Shown: piece after piece, positions 22,294 through 35,112 of the stretch | Numbering within the stretch: the first letter of the stretch is position 1 | Layout of the letters: each line of letters opens with the position of its first letter | Origin: Buddleja alternifolia | Taxonomy: Eukaryota; Streptophyta; Magnoliopsida; Lamiales; Scrophulariaceae | NCBI GenBank assembly: GCA_019426215.1 | Contig: CM033408.1 | Coordinates: forward strand, 10,543,077 to 10,607,076 | Length of the DNA: 64,000 nt | Reading direction: 5' to 3' | Made by a program: the position numbers and the translations under genes | The notes under the pieces: generated by a model | Seen by the model: only the letters and a program-made list of their open reading frames with translations | What the model was told of the DNA's origin: nothing | The model's database searches: none

Positions 22294-23342
22294 ATCTCAC
22301 ACTTGGAGACTGATCCCAAATAGTCTAGAAACACTATCCCGTGCTCCTCCATGGGCTTCTATCAATTCATGCGTCCTCTAGTGTCACCCACTTGATGGAC
22401 TCTCTCTGTGAACATCGTTCCCTCTCTTTGAATCCTCGCCACTATCCTATTATTTTGGTGATCAGCCAACTCCTAAATACCGTGGCATATCCATCTCGTT
22501 CCAATTGACCCTCGGATATAGGTTACTCCAAAAACCCGAACATGTTACAACCCAAACCGCCTCGGTTCACCTGTCCACTGACATCTTTCCCCCAAGGACT
22601 TTTGCAACGGCAATCTCGGATCTCTCACATATCTGCTCCATGCCCCTGCAAGAGCTATGCCTGATCCATCCGCCTACTTGGTTTTCAATGGCCAACTTGG
22701 GTCACTGACACACCTGCTCGACCTCCCACTCCACGAGCTATGTCACATCCCTCTGCCAAAAAACACACTGCTCTGCGAATCTACCTACCCGATTTCCCAT
22801 CCTGCCTCCATGACTTCTGACTCCACGGTCAACCCCTCTTGGCACCGCTCCTGTCTTCACTGTTTTTTTCTACGGGGTCATGTCTCCACAACCTGCCCTT
22901 TGGTCTCTCAACTATATGGCTCTATCCTCTCGGTTATCGATTCTATCACTTTGACCTCTGGCTCGGTTGATTTGCTTTCTTGGCACCACAACTGTTCCCA
23001 CTGGCTTTGTGTCTACCCACCCGATAACACAAATTTGCCTCTACTGCAGCGGATCTGCCTCTGCTTCTGGAACCACGATTTTCCAACATTTTCTCGTTAA
23101 TGTTCAATGGGATTACTCTTCTTTGGTTAACGATCTACCCAATCTAATCCTCCTCTTCTATCTTCTCTGGCTTCACAACGACCTCAATTCGTGCTTCCTG
23201 CAACGAAATTGTCAAGCTTGATTATTCTTCCATCTCCTACCATCGTTCCCACGACAAAACTCGTGTTTAACCAAAAACGCTTCCCTATAGACCTAGATCT
23301 AAGACGTCTCATAAATCGATAACCTATGGCTCTGATACCAGT
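22294..23342 (-). other. Internal region 1 of the tandem LTR array, non-coding
   Basis: About 1050 bp. It begins with the inverse of a purine tract (atctcacacttggagac) and ends with the inverse primer site. The second copy (23750-24606 plus 38929-39102) aligns along its length with many substitutions. Plus-strand frames such as 22657-23100 have skewed composition and no domain; no gag or pol motif is seen on either strand. The element needs proteins from an autonomous relative. Confidence 0.85.
23328..23340 (-). other. Primer binding site of the LTR array (minus strand)
   Basis: The plus strand shows ggctctgatacca, the inverse of tggtatcagagcc, two bases before LTR 2. The equivalent site before LTR 3 (about 39090-39102) is mutated. 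Confidence 0.9.
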
Positions 23343-23749
23343 TGTTAGGAATGATAGCATCAGAGCACGAAAAATAATCAAGAAATAATAAACCTAAACA
23401 TAAAGATAAAAAACACGAGGACTTTAATGTGGTTCGGTATAACTTGCGTACATCCACGAGCTAATCTAAATAGGAAACACAATCCTATTCTTAGGTAATT
23501 AGGAAAACACTCCTAATACAAGTCAATTACCAAATTCAAGCCAAAATCACTTACGAAATAACAATCCCTTGCTCCAAATCACTACTCATGCAGTCAAACC
23601 TGTGATCACCACGCGGTTAATTGGGTCAAACCCGCGTTGACCGTAGTCAAATTGCCTTTGACCGCCCTGAGACCCCTTTTTTGGCTTATTTCTTTACTTT
23701 ATTGACTTTTCACAATCTTTTGTATCAATCAATCTCCACAAACCCATCA
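23343..23749 (-). repeat. LTR 2 of the tandem LTR array (internally deleted)
   Basis: Only 407 bp. Compared with LTR 1 it lacks 113 bases, between cacgagc and taatctaaatagg. Otherwise it has the same ends and order. Confidence 0.9.
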
Positions 23750-24606
23750 ATCTCACACTTGGAGATTGATCCTAAATAGTCCCGAAACACTATCCCGTGC
23801 TCCTCCATGGGCTTCTATCAATTCATGCGTTCTCTAGTGCCACCCACTTGACGGACTCTCTCTGTGAACATCGTTCCCTCTCTTTGAACCCTCGCCACTA
23901 TTCTATTCTTTTGGTGATCTGCCAACTCCTAAATACCGCGACATATCCTTCTCGGTCCAATTGACCCTCGAATATAGGTTACTCCAAAAACTCGAACAAC
24001 CCAAACCGCCTCGGTCAACCTGTCTACTAACATCTTTCCCCCAAGGACTTTTTCCAATGGCAATCTCGGATCTCTCACATATTTGCTTCATGCCCCTACA
24101 AGAGCTATGTCTGATCCATCTGCCTACTTGGCTTTTCAATGGCCAATTCGGGTCACTGACACACCTGCTCGACCTCCCACTCCACGAGCTATGCTAAAAA
24201 AACCCACTGCTCTACGAATCTTCCTACCCGATTTCACATCCTGCCTCCATGACTTCTGACTCCACGGTCAACCCCTCTCGGCACCGCTTTCTTTCTTCAC
24301 TATTTCTCTCTTCGTGGTCATGCCTTTACTACCCTGCCCTCTGGTCTCTCGTCTACATGGCTTTATCCTCTCGGTTAGTGATTCTGTCACTTTGACCTCT
24401 GGCTCGGTGGATTTGCTTTCTTGCACCGCAACTGCTCCCACTGTCTTTGTGTCTACCTGCCCGATAACACAACTGTGCCTCTGCTGCAGCGGATCTGCCT
24501 CTAATTCTGGCCCCATGATTTTCCAATATTTTCTCGTTAACATTCAATGGAATTACTCTTCTTTGGTTGGCGATCTACCCAATCTAATCCTCCTCTTCCA
24601 TCTTCT
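23750..24606 (-). other. Internal region 2 of the LTR array, part left of copia2
   Basis: Aligns with 22294-23155 of internal region 1. It is interrupted at the cttct duplication (24602-24606) by copia2 and continues at 38929. Frames here, such as 24314-24670, are chance. Confidence 0.85.
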
Positions 24607-25958
24607 TGTTAGGATTATGCCCTTAGATGCCATAGAGGATAGAATGTATAGGGCATATTTCTTGTATTGAACTTAAACTCTTCTTAAATAAAAGGCATTA
24701 TTGAGTTTTCACTTAATTCTTATCTGCATTTATAAGTTGTGTAAAACGTTTTGTCCATGTTTTCAGTGTGATCCTTCTACTTCCTATGGGATAGGAAGAT
24801 TGGCACTAGAGAGATCGATCTTGATTACTAAAATAAGTTCGCAAGTAATATGAAGTTTTTAATGGACAAATAAAGATTTCGAATACTTGTACAATCTTAG
24901 CTCCGACATGGGAGTGCCTATCTGGTATCAGGGGATGAGAGGAGATTAAGATTGTAGACATGTCAGTGGAACTGATATATGTTCGAACACCACTCACATC
25001 AGTTCTGTCACATTGGTTTTCACTCTGTGACTGTCAATGACGGAACTGATTATGCGTAACAGGTATATGTGAACCTTTGACCTGAAGTATCAGGCTGAAG
25101 ATGCACTTGTGACGTCAGGTCTTTCACTAGAGTAGTTAGACCCAATTCGCCCTTTGGTGGGGTCAACCTCGAAATGCAGACTTGATGGGTAAGTGGTAAT
25201 CTTAGCAGATATCTAATATGGGATTTGTTCTCTCATAAGTGAATGAGTATGTACCCTATGTAATTATAGATAAATAGAGATCAAAGTCTTTGGCCAAAGC
25301 AAACGAGACGATTGTGCTTGGCACTAAATCGATCTCAATGATCTCGTATTTATTTTGATTTATACATATGGTCAAGTCCAGTGAGTTTGACATAACCATG
25401 ACTCTCACTTGACTGGGGAACGTGAACAAAGGGTTTATACATATACGGTATTTACGATTGGAAGGTTTTAGAATGATCCTATCATTCATTTTTGTTTAGG
25501 TTACGAAGTGGGCCACAAGACTGGCTAGGTGTTATCAACTTTCTTTGGTTTTCTCTCATTGCCAAATGAAACGAACCTAAGGAGTCGCGCTAAAGGATTG
25601 ACAAAGAAAAATGAAGAAAAAGGAATTTCTATTATTTCTTCTAGGAGTTTTAATTTAATGGATAAATTAAATAATTAATTATTCATTAGATGAAATAATT
25701 AATTATAATGATAAGATTAATTATTAATTAATTTCCTTGTGAAATATATTAATGAATTAATTAATTTGGTTATTTAATTAGTTAATTTATTTATTAGATA
25801 TAATAAATTATTAATTGAAATAAGAAATTAATTAAATAAAACAAATCCTGGGGCTAAATAAGGAGTCCAATTGGACGCTTATGAGGCCTCAAAGTGGCGT
25901 CTTTGAGAGGCCACATATTAGGGCTCTTTTGTTTTGACTTGTTCAATAAGTCATGAGG

Positions 25959-25965
25959 TATATAA
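25959..25965 (+). promoter_or_regulatory. TATA box of the copia2 LTR
   Basis: tatataa followed by ggactctttgac, conserved in the right LTR at 38501-38507. Confidence 0.5.
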
Positions 25966-26241
25966 GGACTCTTTGACTTAGAACAAGTAACAAGAAGGAG
26001 AATACACAACTCTCAAAAGAAAGAAAAATATTCATCCCCTCCTCTATACCTAGCCGTCGACCATAGAGAAAGAAAAAATGGGATTTTTTGTTTGTTGATC
26101 CGTGCGTGACGATTTAGAGACGACGTATTTTCGTTGTTCGGATCAAGTTCAAGTTTGAAGAATCAAACCAAAGGATTGAAGATTCGAAAGCTTCAATATT
26201 TCGAGTTTGGAGAAGAAGAAGTTTTTCTCCATCATCATATT

Positions 26242-27620
26242 TGACACGCTAATACTTAACGTGCTTTAATAGCAAGTGTACTAGTCGCGGTAGTAACAAA
26301 GTGGACTAAAAGTCCGGGTTGTCGAACCACAGGGACTTGAATTTTTAGCTTTTGATTAATGAAAATGGACGAAAGTAAATTGCACTATAACGAGAAACAA
26401 GCGAAGAACAAAGAGAAACAGACTATAGATTAAAACTCAAGAGCGATAAACGACTAAGGCACATGCTACAACCTAATCTACGCATCAATATACGTGAGCT
26501 ACTCTTCGAATTATTAGACTCCTATTGCTTTGGTGGAAACTCTTTAATTAACTATTACCCGATGTCTCGGCACATAACAATCCTATGATTGATTGACGAT
26601 TCTCTAAATATGTCTATCCGAGAATCTAATCAATAACCACGCATTAACGTTCTAGAGCTTCCCCGGATAAATCCGGCTAACAGCACCCGAAAATCTTTAC
26701 CTATTTCTAGGAGCAATTCCACATTAGTTTCGGATGATGTGTTGATTTCTTTGAACCCTAACCTATCTTCTCTCGAATGACTAGATTAGGCACAATAGCA
26801 AGCATATGGTGATCAAACACATGATTGGAATAAAAGCACAAAATCAACACACAAAGCAATAGGAGAATTAATACGAAAATTAACTTCACATATAATGATT
26901 TGTAAATTAGGCCTTCACATGGCCTTAGTTCTACAAGATTAGCTCATATTCAATAGCTCAAGAAGGTCTAAAACAATCATATACATAGTTATTAACATAA
27001 ACATGTAAATGAAATGCAAAAGAAACTCCCTAAGTCTTGAATGATGATGAATCCTTGCTTATAGCTTCAATCTCTAGCTCAATCCCCCTTCTTCCCCTTC
27101 AATTCTTGATGAAATTGTGGCTCAAAAACCCAGCAAAGTGTCTCCAATTCCCAGATTTTCGAACCCCCTTCTTCCCATCTGAAATTTGGCTTTTAAACAA
27201 TTGAAAAACGGTTACGCCGGCGCCTAGGCGCGGGAAATACGACGCCTAGGCGCGGCCTACGTGGCATACTTTTCTTGGGGGAGAAGTTCGGCGGTGCCCA
27301 GGCGTGGATAGTACGGCGCTCGGGCGCGGGTATAACGGCGCCTAGGCGCGGGTAGTGCAGCGCTGAGATGCGGTCAACAGGGATCAAGTTTGTTGTTCTT
27401 GATCGGCGCCCGAGCGTGGTCAAATCGGCGCCTGGGCGTGGTCGACAGGCTTCAAAAAGTGTCGTGCACCGTTTTTCGCCTTTTTCTTCGTGTGCTCTCG
27501 TTTATCACCTGAAATCACTTAACACCCCAATTAAACGCAACTGTGGCATGATTTAGGCAATAAATAACTCCAACAATATCAGATCATAGGCTTAAAAATA
27601 CGTAAAAATGCCTCTTATCA
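26242..27620 (-). repeat. Solo-LTR-like insertion X1
   Basis: 1379 bp, TGACACGCTAATAC ... CCTCTTATCA, with 5-bp duplication atatt on both sides (26237-26241 and 27621-27625). TG...CA ends and a 5-bp duplication fit a solo LTR. By comparison with related copies carrying a TATA box, transcription direction is minus. It contains a GC-rich tract (27211-27440) made of gcgcctaggcgcgg-like units and ends with conserved sequence shared with X2-X4. No coding. Confidence 0.85.
27211..27440. repeat. GC-rich degenerate repeat tract in X1
   Basis: Many spaced copies of ggcgcctaggcgcgg variants (gcgcctaggcgc, gcgctcgggcgc, gcgcccgagcg, gcgcctgggcg). Most units are near-palindromic around gcgcc/ggcgc. Counterparts lie at 28740-28920, 36015-36115 and 37255-37440 in the other copies. 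Confidence 0.75.
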
Positions 27621-27755
27621 ATATTCATATTAACAAGTAAGTTTTTATTCGTTATACGCTTTTAGATTCAATTATGCGAATTAGAGTACCAATTGAGTTT
27701 TTGTTTTATTTTTTGAAATCCCTTCCGCTGCGTTTATGCTTTTTCGAACGAAACC

Positions 27756-29099
27756 TGACACGCTAGAAGCTAACGTGCTTTGGTAGCAAGTGCACTAGTC
27801 GTGTGTAGTAATAGAAATGGACAATAAGTCCGGGTTGTCGAACCACGGAGACTTGGATTTTTAGTTTCTGATTTTCAAAAAGGTAAAAGACACTTAAAGT
27901 AAAGCGGTACTAAAACCATTAAGTAAATGAAGGACCATAGGAGGGAACAAGCTATGGATTAAACTTCACGTATGATAAAATGACCAAGGCACATGCTACA
28001 ACCAAATCTACTCGTCAATTTATATGGGCTACTTCTCGAATTATTAGACTCCTATTGCTTTGGTGGAAACTCCTAAATTAATTATTACCCGATGTCTCGG
28101 CTCATAATAATCCTATGATTAGTTGACAGTTCTCTAAATATGTCTATCCGAGAATCTAATCAAAAATCACGCATTAACGTTCTAGAGCTTCCCCGAATAA
28201 ATCCGGCTAACAACACCCGGGAATCTTTACCTATTTCTAGGAGTAATCCTTCATTTGTTTCGGGTGATGTGTTAATTCCCTTGCACCCTAATCTATCTTC
28301 TCTCGAACAACTAGATTAGGCAAGATATCAAGCATATGGTGATCAAACACATGATTGGAATAAAAGCATAGAATTAACACACAAAGCAATAGGAGAATTA
28401 ATACAAAAAGTAACTTCACATATATTGATTCATAAATTAGCCTTCACATGGCCTTAGTCTCACAAATTTAGCTCATAATCAATAACATAGAAGATCCTAA
28501 TGTAGTCATATACATAATCATAGACAAGTATGTAATGAAAAACATATGAAAACTCCCTATATTGCTTGATTGATGATGTATCCGAGTCAAGAGCTTCAAT
28601 CCCAAGCTAGATCTCCTTCTTAGCCTCTTAGAGTTGATGAAGAATGGCCCAAAACCCAGCAAATCGCCCCTAATCTCCCAGATTTCGAACCCTTCAAATG
28701 AATTGAAAACTCCTATTTATACATTCCAAAATCTGTTATTGCGGCGCCTATGTGGCGTTTATTTCTTGGGGCATAAGTTTCGGGGCGCCCAGGCGTGGAG
28801 ATAAGTGGCGCCCGGGCGCGCAACATGTGGCGCCTAGGCGCGCGTTGATTGGCGCCTTGGCGGGCGCTTCAGAATACTGATTTTTCTCTGCCTGGGTGGC
28901 GCCCGGGCGGGCGTTTCAGAAGCCAGAGCAAAGTGGATGAAACGAGTCGTCTTTTTCCCTTTTCTTCGTCCATCGTCGCTTACTACTTGAAATCACTTCA
29001 CACACATATTAAACGCACGAGTGGCACGAAATAAACCATATACGAGCCTAAATTGTCATTAAAAGGGCCTAAAAACTTATGCAAAAACGACTCCTATCA
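27756..29099 (-). repeat. Solo-LTR-like insertion X2
   Basis: 1344 bp, TGACACGCTAGAAG ... CTCCTATCA, with 5-bp duplication aaacc (27751-27755 and 29100-29104), inserted only ten bases from the end of the copia2 LTR. On the minus strand there is a TATA box (tataaatag) after the GC-rich tract, which sets the LTR direction. Closely related to X1 and X3. Confidence 0.88.
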
Positions 29100-29110
29100 A
29101 AACCCAACAG

Positions 29111-29123
29111 TGGTATCAGAGCC
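29111..29123 (+). other. Primer binding site of copia2
   Basis: tggtatcagagcc, one base after the LTR end aacccaaca. Confidence 0.95.
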
Positions 29124-31178
29124 AATCTCTGATTTGCATATTTGATCTTGTTTACGTTATTTGAGAATTGCATGTTATGTGTTTTTGAAGCTTGTTTGTA
29201 TGTTTTTCTTAAATTTGCGTTTTATGGTTTTTTGCCTAGTTTTTTTGATTTTTAGTTATTGTAAATCTGGGGATATTTGATGATATTGAAAATCAAAATA
29301 TACCGAGAAAAAACGGGGCTCAAAAGCCCCTAGAAAAACGCGCACAGCTGCGCGCGCTATTTAGCGCAGCCGGGTCGAACCCAGTCACGGCCCGTCGGGT
29401 TGTGACCGTGGCCCGATCGGTCGTGGGTTTGGATACCCAATTCGTTGATCTGGGTCATGGATTCGGGTCGTAAAATGGGTTCTGTTTGGGTCGAAATTGT
29501 TTTTTGAATTTTGGGTGATTTTAATTAATTGGGTGGATCAAAAGGATGATGACCCGAATAATTTAAATAAAGCCCAATTGAAAATTATCCAATTTCGATT
29601 TGTTAATTAGTTTGGACTTAATCTAATTAAATTTAAATGAGTCAATTAGATTGGTGATTTGGACTTAAAATTAAATTTAGCCCAATAAGAAATTAATAAA
29701 CGTGAATGTTGTTCTAATTAATTATTTTGAGCCCAATTAAATTGAATCCAAGTGGACCAAAAGGATGGTGACTTGGGTTTGATGAAATCGAGCCCAATGA
29801 GATTAATTGGAATATAATATTTAATTAGAACTAATTAATTATTTTTCTTGGAGATCTATAATTGATTTATGGATTAAATATTATTATTTTTTCCTCGACT
29901 TGGAAATTACTTCATTTTGAATAAGGAATATAAATTATTTTTCTTAGAGATTAATAATTAATATTTTGATCAAATAAAAGTATTTCCAATTTTTGATGGC
30001 TTTAAATCATAATAAAATAAAATATAGAATTCCATATTTTATATGTTCATATTATTTTAATTAAAGGTAGATGCACTTAATTCTTAATTTCGTACATCTA
30101 AGTCATCTAGTTGGACTAGAATGATTTTAATTGAAATAGTGAATATGTGAAATCATAAGGAATTTTATAAAGGACTTTTTAGTTAGACTAAAATTTTAAT
30201 AATCAATATTAAGTGATTTAATATTGCGAGCATGTCTTATGTGATTAAAATTTGAAGCTATTTATTATATTATTAGAAATAATGCATGAGTTGTTTTAGG
30301 AATCGAGATAAAATAGTTCAAAGTTGATAAAGTCAAAAGGCCCATGAATGTTTAATAGGTTTAATCTATGCCTTTTGTGATGGCCCATTGGCTCGGTCCC
30401 TCTAGAAAAAGTCCATGATCAAGTGATGAATTTATTTATTCATTTATTTAAATTCTATGTTTATTTATATTGAAAGACATGATTATTAGTAGTATTTTTA
30501 TGCATAATCAATATAGAATAAAGCGCTATATAAATTGAATATTGTGCTAAGTGAGACCAAAATCTTTTAACGAATTAAATTCTCCCAAATAAATTATACC
30601 GAATTAGAAAAGGATGTTTGACATCCTCACCCTCCTCTAAGCTTTCTAAAATTAGAATTACTATAAATGTGTAATGCTTCCCAGTTATGGGGGTTATACA
30701 ATTAGAAATAATTTGAAATTTTATAAAGTGCATGCAAATGCCTTAATCGAAACATATTTCACCCCAGAAACATGTTCGGTTGCAAGGTAAAATTCAAATG
30801 CTAGATTATAGGAGTTAGTGGGATAAACTCGGCTAGTTCACGAACCTAGAAATCGAATGGGTTGCGGTTTGGTGAACTATGGGGAAAAGTATTGAAACAT
30901 TTATTGGATAAATTGATATTAGATATCACTTCAAATAATTACTGGGCCAGAAATCGATTAGGTTGCAACTTATTTAATTAATTGAGGACCTCAATACCTG
31001 CTGTGGAATCGATGCCAATGATGATTCCCGATTTTCACATGGGAGTGTGGGATTCGAAAAATGCTGTGGGAGCCAAGATAAGTTTTAAGTCCTTAATTTT
31101 TCTTGGTTAAGTCAAAACAAGTAATCTAATAAATCTGGTTTATTTCTGCAGTTATTTTCTCGTTTATCTCTCTCAAAT
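29124..31178 (+). other. Untranslated leader of copia2
   Basis: About 2 kb, AT-rich, no frame of note. A short GC-rich palindromic patch (gcgcacagctgcgcgcgct) lies at about 29339-29358. Ends right before the gag ATG. Confidence 0.7.
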
Positions 31179-31985
31179 ATGACAAACCCACTTATGAAAT
31201 TACTCGAAAGAAATGTTCTGACTGGTCCCAACTATATACAATGGCTTGCAATCTTAAGGAATGTCCTGAGTGAAGAGTCGATTGAATATGTGTTGGAAAC
31301 AAATCGTCCTGTAATTCCTGAGAGGAATGAGGATGAAGAGGTTCAACTGGCTCACTTTAATTGGACTTGTGACAATTATAAAGCTAGAGCATACATTCTT
31401 TGCTCAATGTGTAGTGAGCTGCAAAGTTCACCTGAAACAATGAGCAATCCAAGGGACATAATTCTTCACCTGGAAGAAATGTTTGGAGAGCACGGTAGGA
31501 CCGTAAGATATTTTATATCAAAAGAACTCTTCAGAGCAAGGATCAGAGAGGAAGAGAATGTGGGAGACCATGTTCTCACGATGATGACCCTAATGGAAAG
31601 ACTTCGGTCAATGCATTTCTATATGGATATTCATCTTCAAGTTGATCTCATATTACAATCGCTCCCTGACTCCTTCTACTACTTCGTCATGAACTTTGAT
31701 ATCAATGATATCGATTGTTCGTTAGCTGGGCTGACTAAGAAGCTTGAAATCGAACAAGCTCGTATTAGGATGAACAAGAAGAGGGATTCTTCTATCTATT
31801 TAATGAATGATACATTTGATGATCAACGTGATGGAAAGAGGAAAAGGTAAAAGAAAGTATCCATAAGAACTTCAAAGAAGTTAGGACATGGCCATAAGAG
31901 CAAAGGACCTAAGAAAACGGATAGATGTCTCGAGTGCGGTGAGTTTGGCCACTGGAAGGGAAACTGTCCCAAATTAGGCAAAGGC
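31179..31985 (+). pseudogene. gag: copia2 gag
   Basis: The start ATG (MTNPLMKLLERNVLTGPNY) follows a leader ending in tctctcaaat. The UBN2-like capsid region covers about 200 residues and includes the family motif ELFRARIREEENVGDHVL and LILQSLPDSFYYFVMNF. A TAA at 31848-31850 interrupts the frame after KRKR. The same frame continues into the zinc knuckle CLECGEFGHWKGNC, starting at 31926. The product would be the particle-forming capsid protein; this copy can only make a truncated one. Confidence 0.92.
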
Positions 31986-34900
31986 GCACAAGGTATGGAA
32001 CTATTAGTTTTTGAAATTAACTGTTCTATGATCGTATTTTCGACTTCGTGGATTCTGGACTCAGGGGCTAGTGCCCATGTTTGTTGTTTGGATCAGGATA
32101 TACAGAGAAGTAGAAAGCTGGGCCGAGAAGAAGTGATGATCAAAGTAGGCAACGAGGAAAGCGTCGCAGCTACTAGGATCGGGTCTACTTCTCTTTATTT
32201 GAATTCTAGACATTTACTGTTTTTAGATAATGTTTTGGTTTTGCCCAAGGGGCTTAAGAACATTGTATCTATTCCTATCTTAGTTAAGATTGGATATACA
32301 TTCCGTTTTTCTAAATTAAATTGCGACATTTATTATGGAAATAAATTAGTTGGCAATGCATGTTTAGTTAATGGTTTGTATTATCTAAATGTCCGTAATT
32401 CATCTGATGTTAATGTTGTAACACGTAAACTTGGTAGGCAAGAAACTAACTTAAGACTCAAGTGGCATCTTAGACTAGGCCATGCCGGAGAGCACAAGAT
32501 CCACAAAATGGAAAAAGATGGTCTTTTAAGCTCACTGGGGTCGGACCCTATTCCTATATGTGAATCATGTCTTTTAGGCAAGATGGCTAGATGCCCCTTC
32601 ATAGGGACTTTTAAAAGGGCTACGCAAGTCTTATGATTAGTGCATACCGACGTCTGCTGACCATTTGGAGAAATGGCTCGTGGAGGTTTCTACTACTTCA
32701 TCACTTTCATTGACGACCATTGAAGATTTGGTCTAATGTATCTGATGAAGCAAAATTCTGAATCCTTTGAAAGATTCAAAGAGTTCAAGGCCTTAGTAGA
32801 AAATCAAACTGGGCAAAATATAAAAACTCTACGATCGGATCGTGGAGGAGAATATATGAGTGACGAGTTTGATGAATTCCTAAGACAATAAGGAATAATG
32901 TTACAACTAACACCACCAGCAACTCCTCAACTAAATGGAGTAGCCGAGCGAAGGAATCGAACACTGTTGGACATGGTTCGTTCCATGCTTAGTTACATTG
33001 ATTTACCCATTTTGTTGTGGGGATACGCGTTCCTTACCGCTGCTCATGTTTTGAACAGGTGTTCCTCCAAATCTGTTCCTAAAACTCCGCATGAGATGTG
33101 GACTAATAGGAAATCGAGACTTAATCATATTAAGATTTGGGGATGCCCCGCTTATGTCAAGAAGACTAAAGTGGAGAAATTGGAGGCAAGATCCCTAACG
33201 GGACGTTTCATTGGTTATCCTGAAGATTCCATGAGATTCTTCTTTTACATGCATGATGATCAAAGAATCATCGTGGCCCTACAAGCTCACTTCCTTGAGA
33301 ATGAGTTCATCTTGGAAGGGGGCAAAGGTAGGAAAATTGTTCTAGAAGAACAAAATGAAACTCCCTCAAATACATGTGTTCAAGAACCGAGGCCTGAACC
33401 CATAGTAGCACAACCATCACGTAGATCTGGTAGAATACCGCATGAACCTGAGAGGTATGGGTATCTACTAAAGGGGGAGCGAGAGCTTCACACTATAGTA
33501 CAAGAAGGTCATGAAGATGATCCTTGTACCTATGATCAAGCGATGGTGGATGTCGACGCTTCAAGATGGCGAGAAGCCATTGAAACAAAAATGCACTCTA
33601 TGCAATCGAACCGTGTCTGGACTTTGGTAGATCGTCCTGAAGGTATAAAACCTATAGGATGTAAGTGGATCTACAAAAGAAAGATAGGTAGCGATGGTAA
33701 GGTTGACACCTTTAAAGCCAGGCTCATAGCGAAAGGGTATAGTCAAAGAGAAGGAATTGACTATCGGGAAATCTTTTCGCCCGTGGCTATGATAAAGTCC
33801 ATACGAATTCTGTTATCCATAGCTGCATACTTAGATTATGAGATATGGCAAATGGATGTCAAAACGGCCTTTCTAAATGGATTCCTTGAGGAGGATATCT
33901 ATATGGAACAGCCAAAGGGTTTTGTGTCCGAGTCCGATATCCATAAAGTATGTAAACTTGAGAGGTCCATTTATGGTCTCAAGCAAGCATCTAGAAGCTG
34001 GAATCTCCGTTTTGATGAAGAAGTTAAGGGATATGGCTTCAACAAGAATGAAGATGAACCATGTGTCTACAAGAAGACTAGTGGGAGCAAACTCTCGTTC
34101 TTAGTACTATATGTGGATGACATTCTACTTATAGGAAATGACGTAGGAATGCTCACCACTGTCAAGAAATGGCTTTCGAGTACGTTTTCCATGAAAGACT
34201 TGGGGGAAGCCACATACATTCTAGGAATTCGTATCTACAGGGATAGAACAAATAGAATGATAGGCCTCTCTCAAGCCCTTTACTTAGAAAAGGTCCTAGA
34301 GAGGTTTAGGATGGACAACTCTAAGAAAGGGTTTCTTCCCATGAGGCATGGAGTACACTTATCTAAGTCTATGTGTCCTCAAAGTGAGGAAGATAGACAA
34401 GAGATGAGTAATGTACCCTATGCTTCTGCAGTTGGTAGCCTGATGTATGCAATGCTGTGTACTAGACCCGACATTGCCTATGCTGTGAGCGTGGTGAGTC
34501 GATTTCAGGCAAACCCGGGAAAGGAACATTGGATAGCTGTAAAGAATATCCTAAAGTATCTGAAAAGAACTAAGGATATGATTCTCATCTATGGAGGTGG
34601 AGACCTGAAGATGGAAGGGTATTCTGATTCAGACTTTTAGTCTGATGTTGATGGCCGAAAATCCACTTCAGGGTTTGTTTTTACTCTCAATGGTGGAGCG
34701 GTGTCTTGGAAGAGCTCCAAGCAAAGCACAACCGCTGATTCCACCACTGAAGCAGAGTATGTAGCAGCCTCAGAGGCAGTGAAAGAATCTGTTTAGATGA
34801 GGAAGTTTCTTGGAGAACTTGGAACAGTCCCTAGTGCTCAGCTCACATTGCCACTTTATTGTGATAACAATGGAGCGATAACGCAAGCCAAGGAACCGAG

Positions 34901-35090
34901 GTCTCATAACAAGTCCAAACATATTGAGAGAAGATTTCACATCATCAGGAAGATTGTTGGCAGAGGAGAGATAGCAGTGTAGAAAATAGCCTCAGCTGAC
35001 AATATAGCTGACCCGTTCACCAAACCATTACCTCAGGCTGTTTTGGACCGACACCTGGAAAGGATGGGTATTAGATACCACAATAAGTGA
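31986..35090 (+). pseudogene. pol: copia2 pol: protease, integrase, RT, RNase H
   Basis: This continues gag in the same frame. Protease motif WILDSGASAHVC; pre-integrase HLRLGHAGEHKIH and CESCLLGK; integrase D (VHTDVC), D (RSDRGGEY) and E (NGVAERRNRT); reverse transcriptase DVKTAFLNGF and YVDDILLIGND; RNase [11 protein letters not shown] and CDNNGAITQ. In-frame stops are at 32634, 32658, 32721, 32889, 34638, 34794 and 34980, several of them replacing a conserved W or Q, as expected from C-to-T or G-to-A change. The frame ends at 35088-35090. Dead, but well preserved in layout. Confidence 0.93.
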
Positions 35091-35100
35091 TATTGAGTGC

Positions 35101-35112
35101 AAGTGGGAGATT
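35101..35112 (+). other. Polypurine tract of copia2
   Basis: caagtgggagat directly precedes the right LTR; the same core occurs in copia1 and copia3. Confidence 0.9.

Larger units (their letters stand above)
24607..29109 (+). repeat. Left LTR of copia2 with two nested insertions
   Basis: Starts tgttaggattatg, ends aaacccaaca. Insertions at 26242-27620 and 27756-29099 are bounded by 5-bp duplications. The right LTR shows the empty site for the first (catcatattcatattaac, about 38781-38798). TATA box at 25959-25965. Confidence 0.93.

Noticed and set aside
22657..23100. 147-codon plus frame in the LTR array internal region
   Set aside because: It lies on the strand opposite to the element, has no domain, and the second internal copy does not keep it open.
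24314..24670. 118-codon plus frame
   Set aside because: Runs across the border between the LTR array and the copia2 LTR, so it cannot be an old gene.
26242..29099. CRISPR-like array from the repeated GC-rich units
   Set aside because: Units are degenerate, overlapping and near-palindromic without regular spacers; this is a plant genome.
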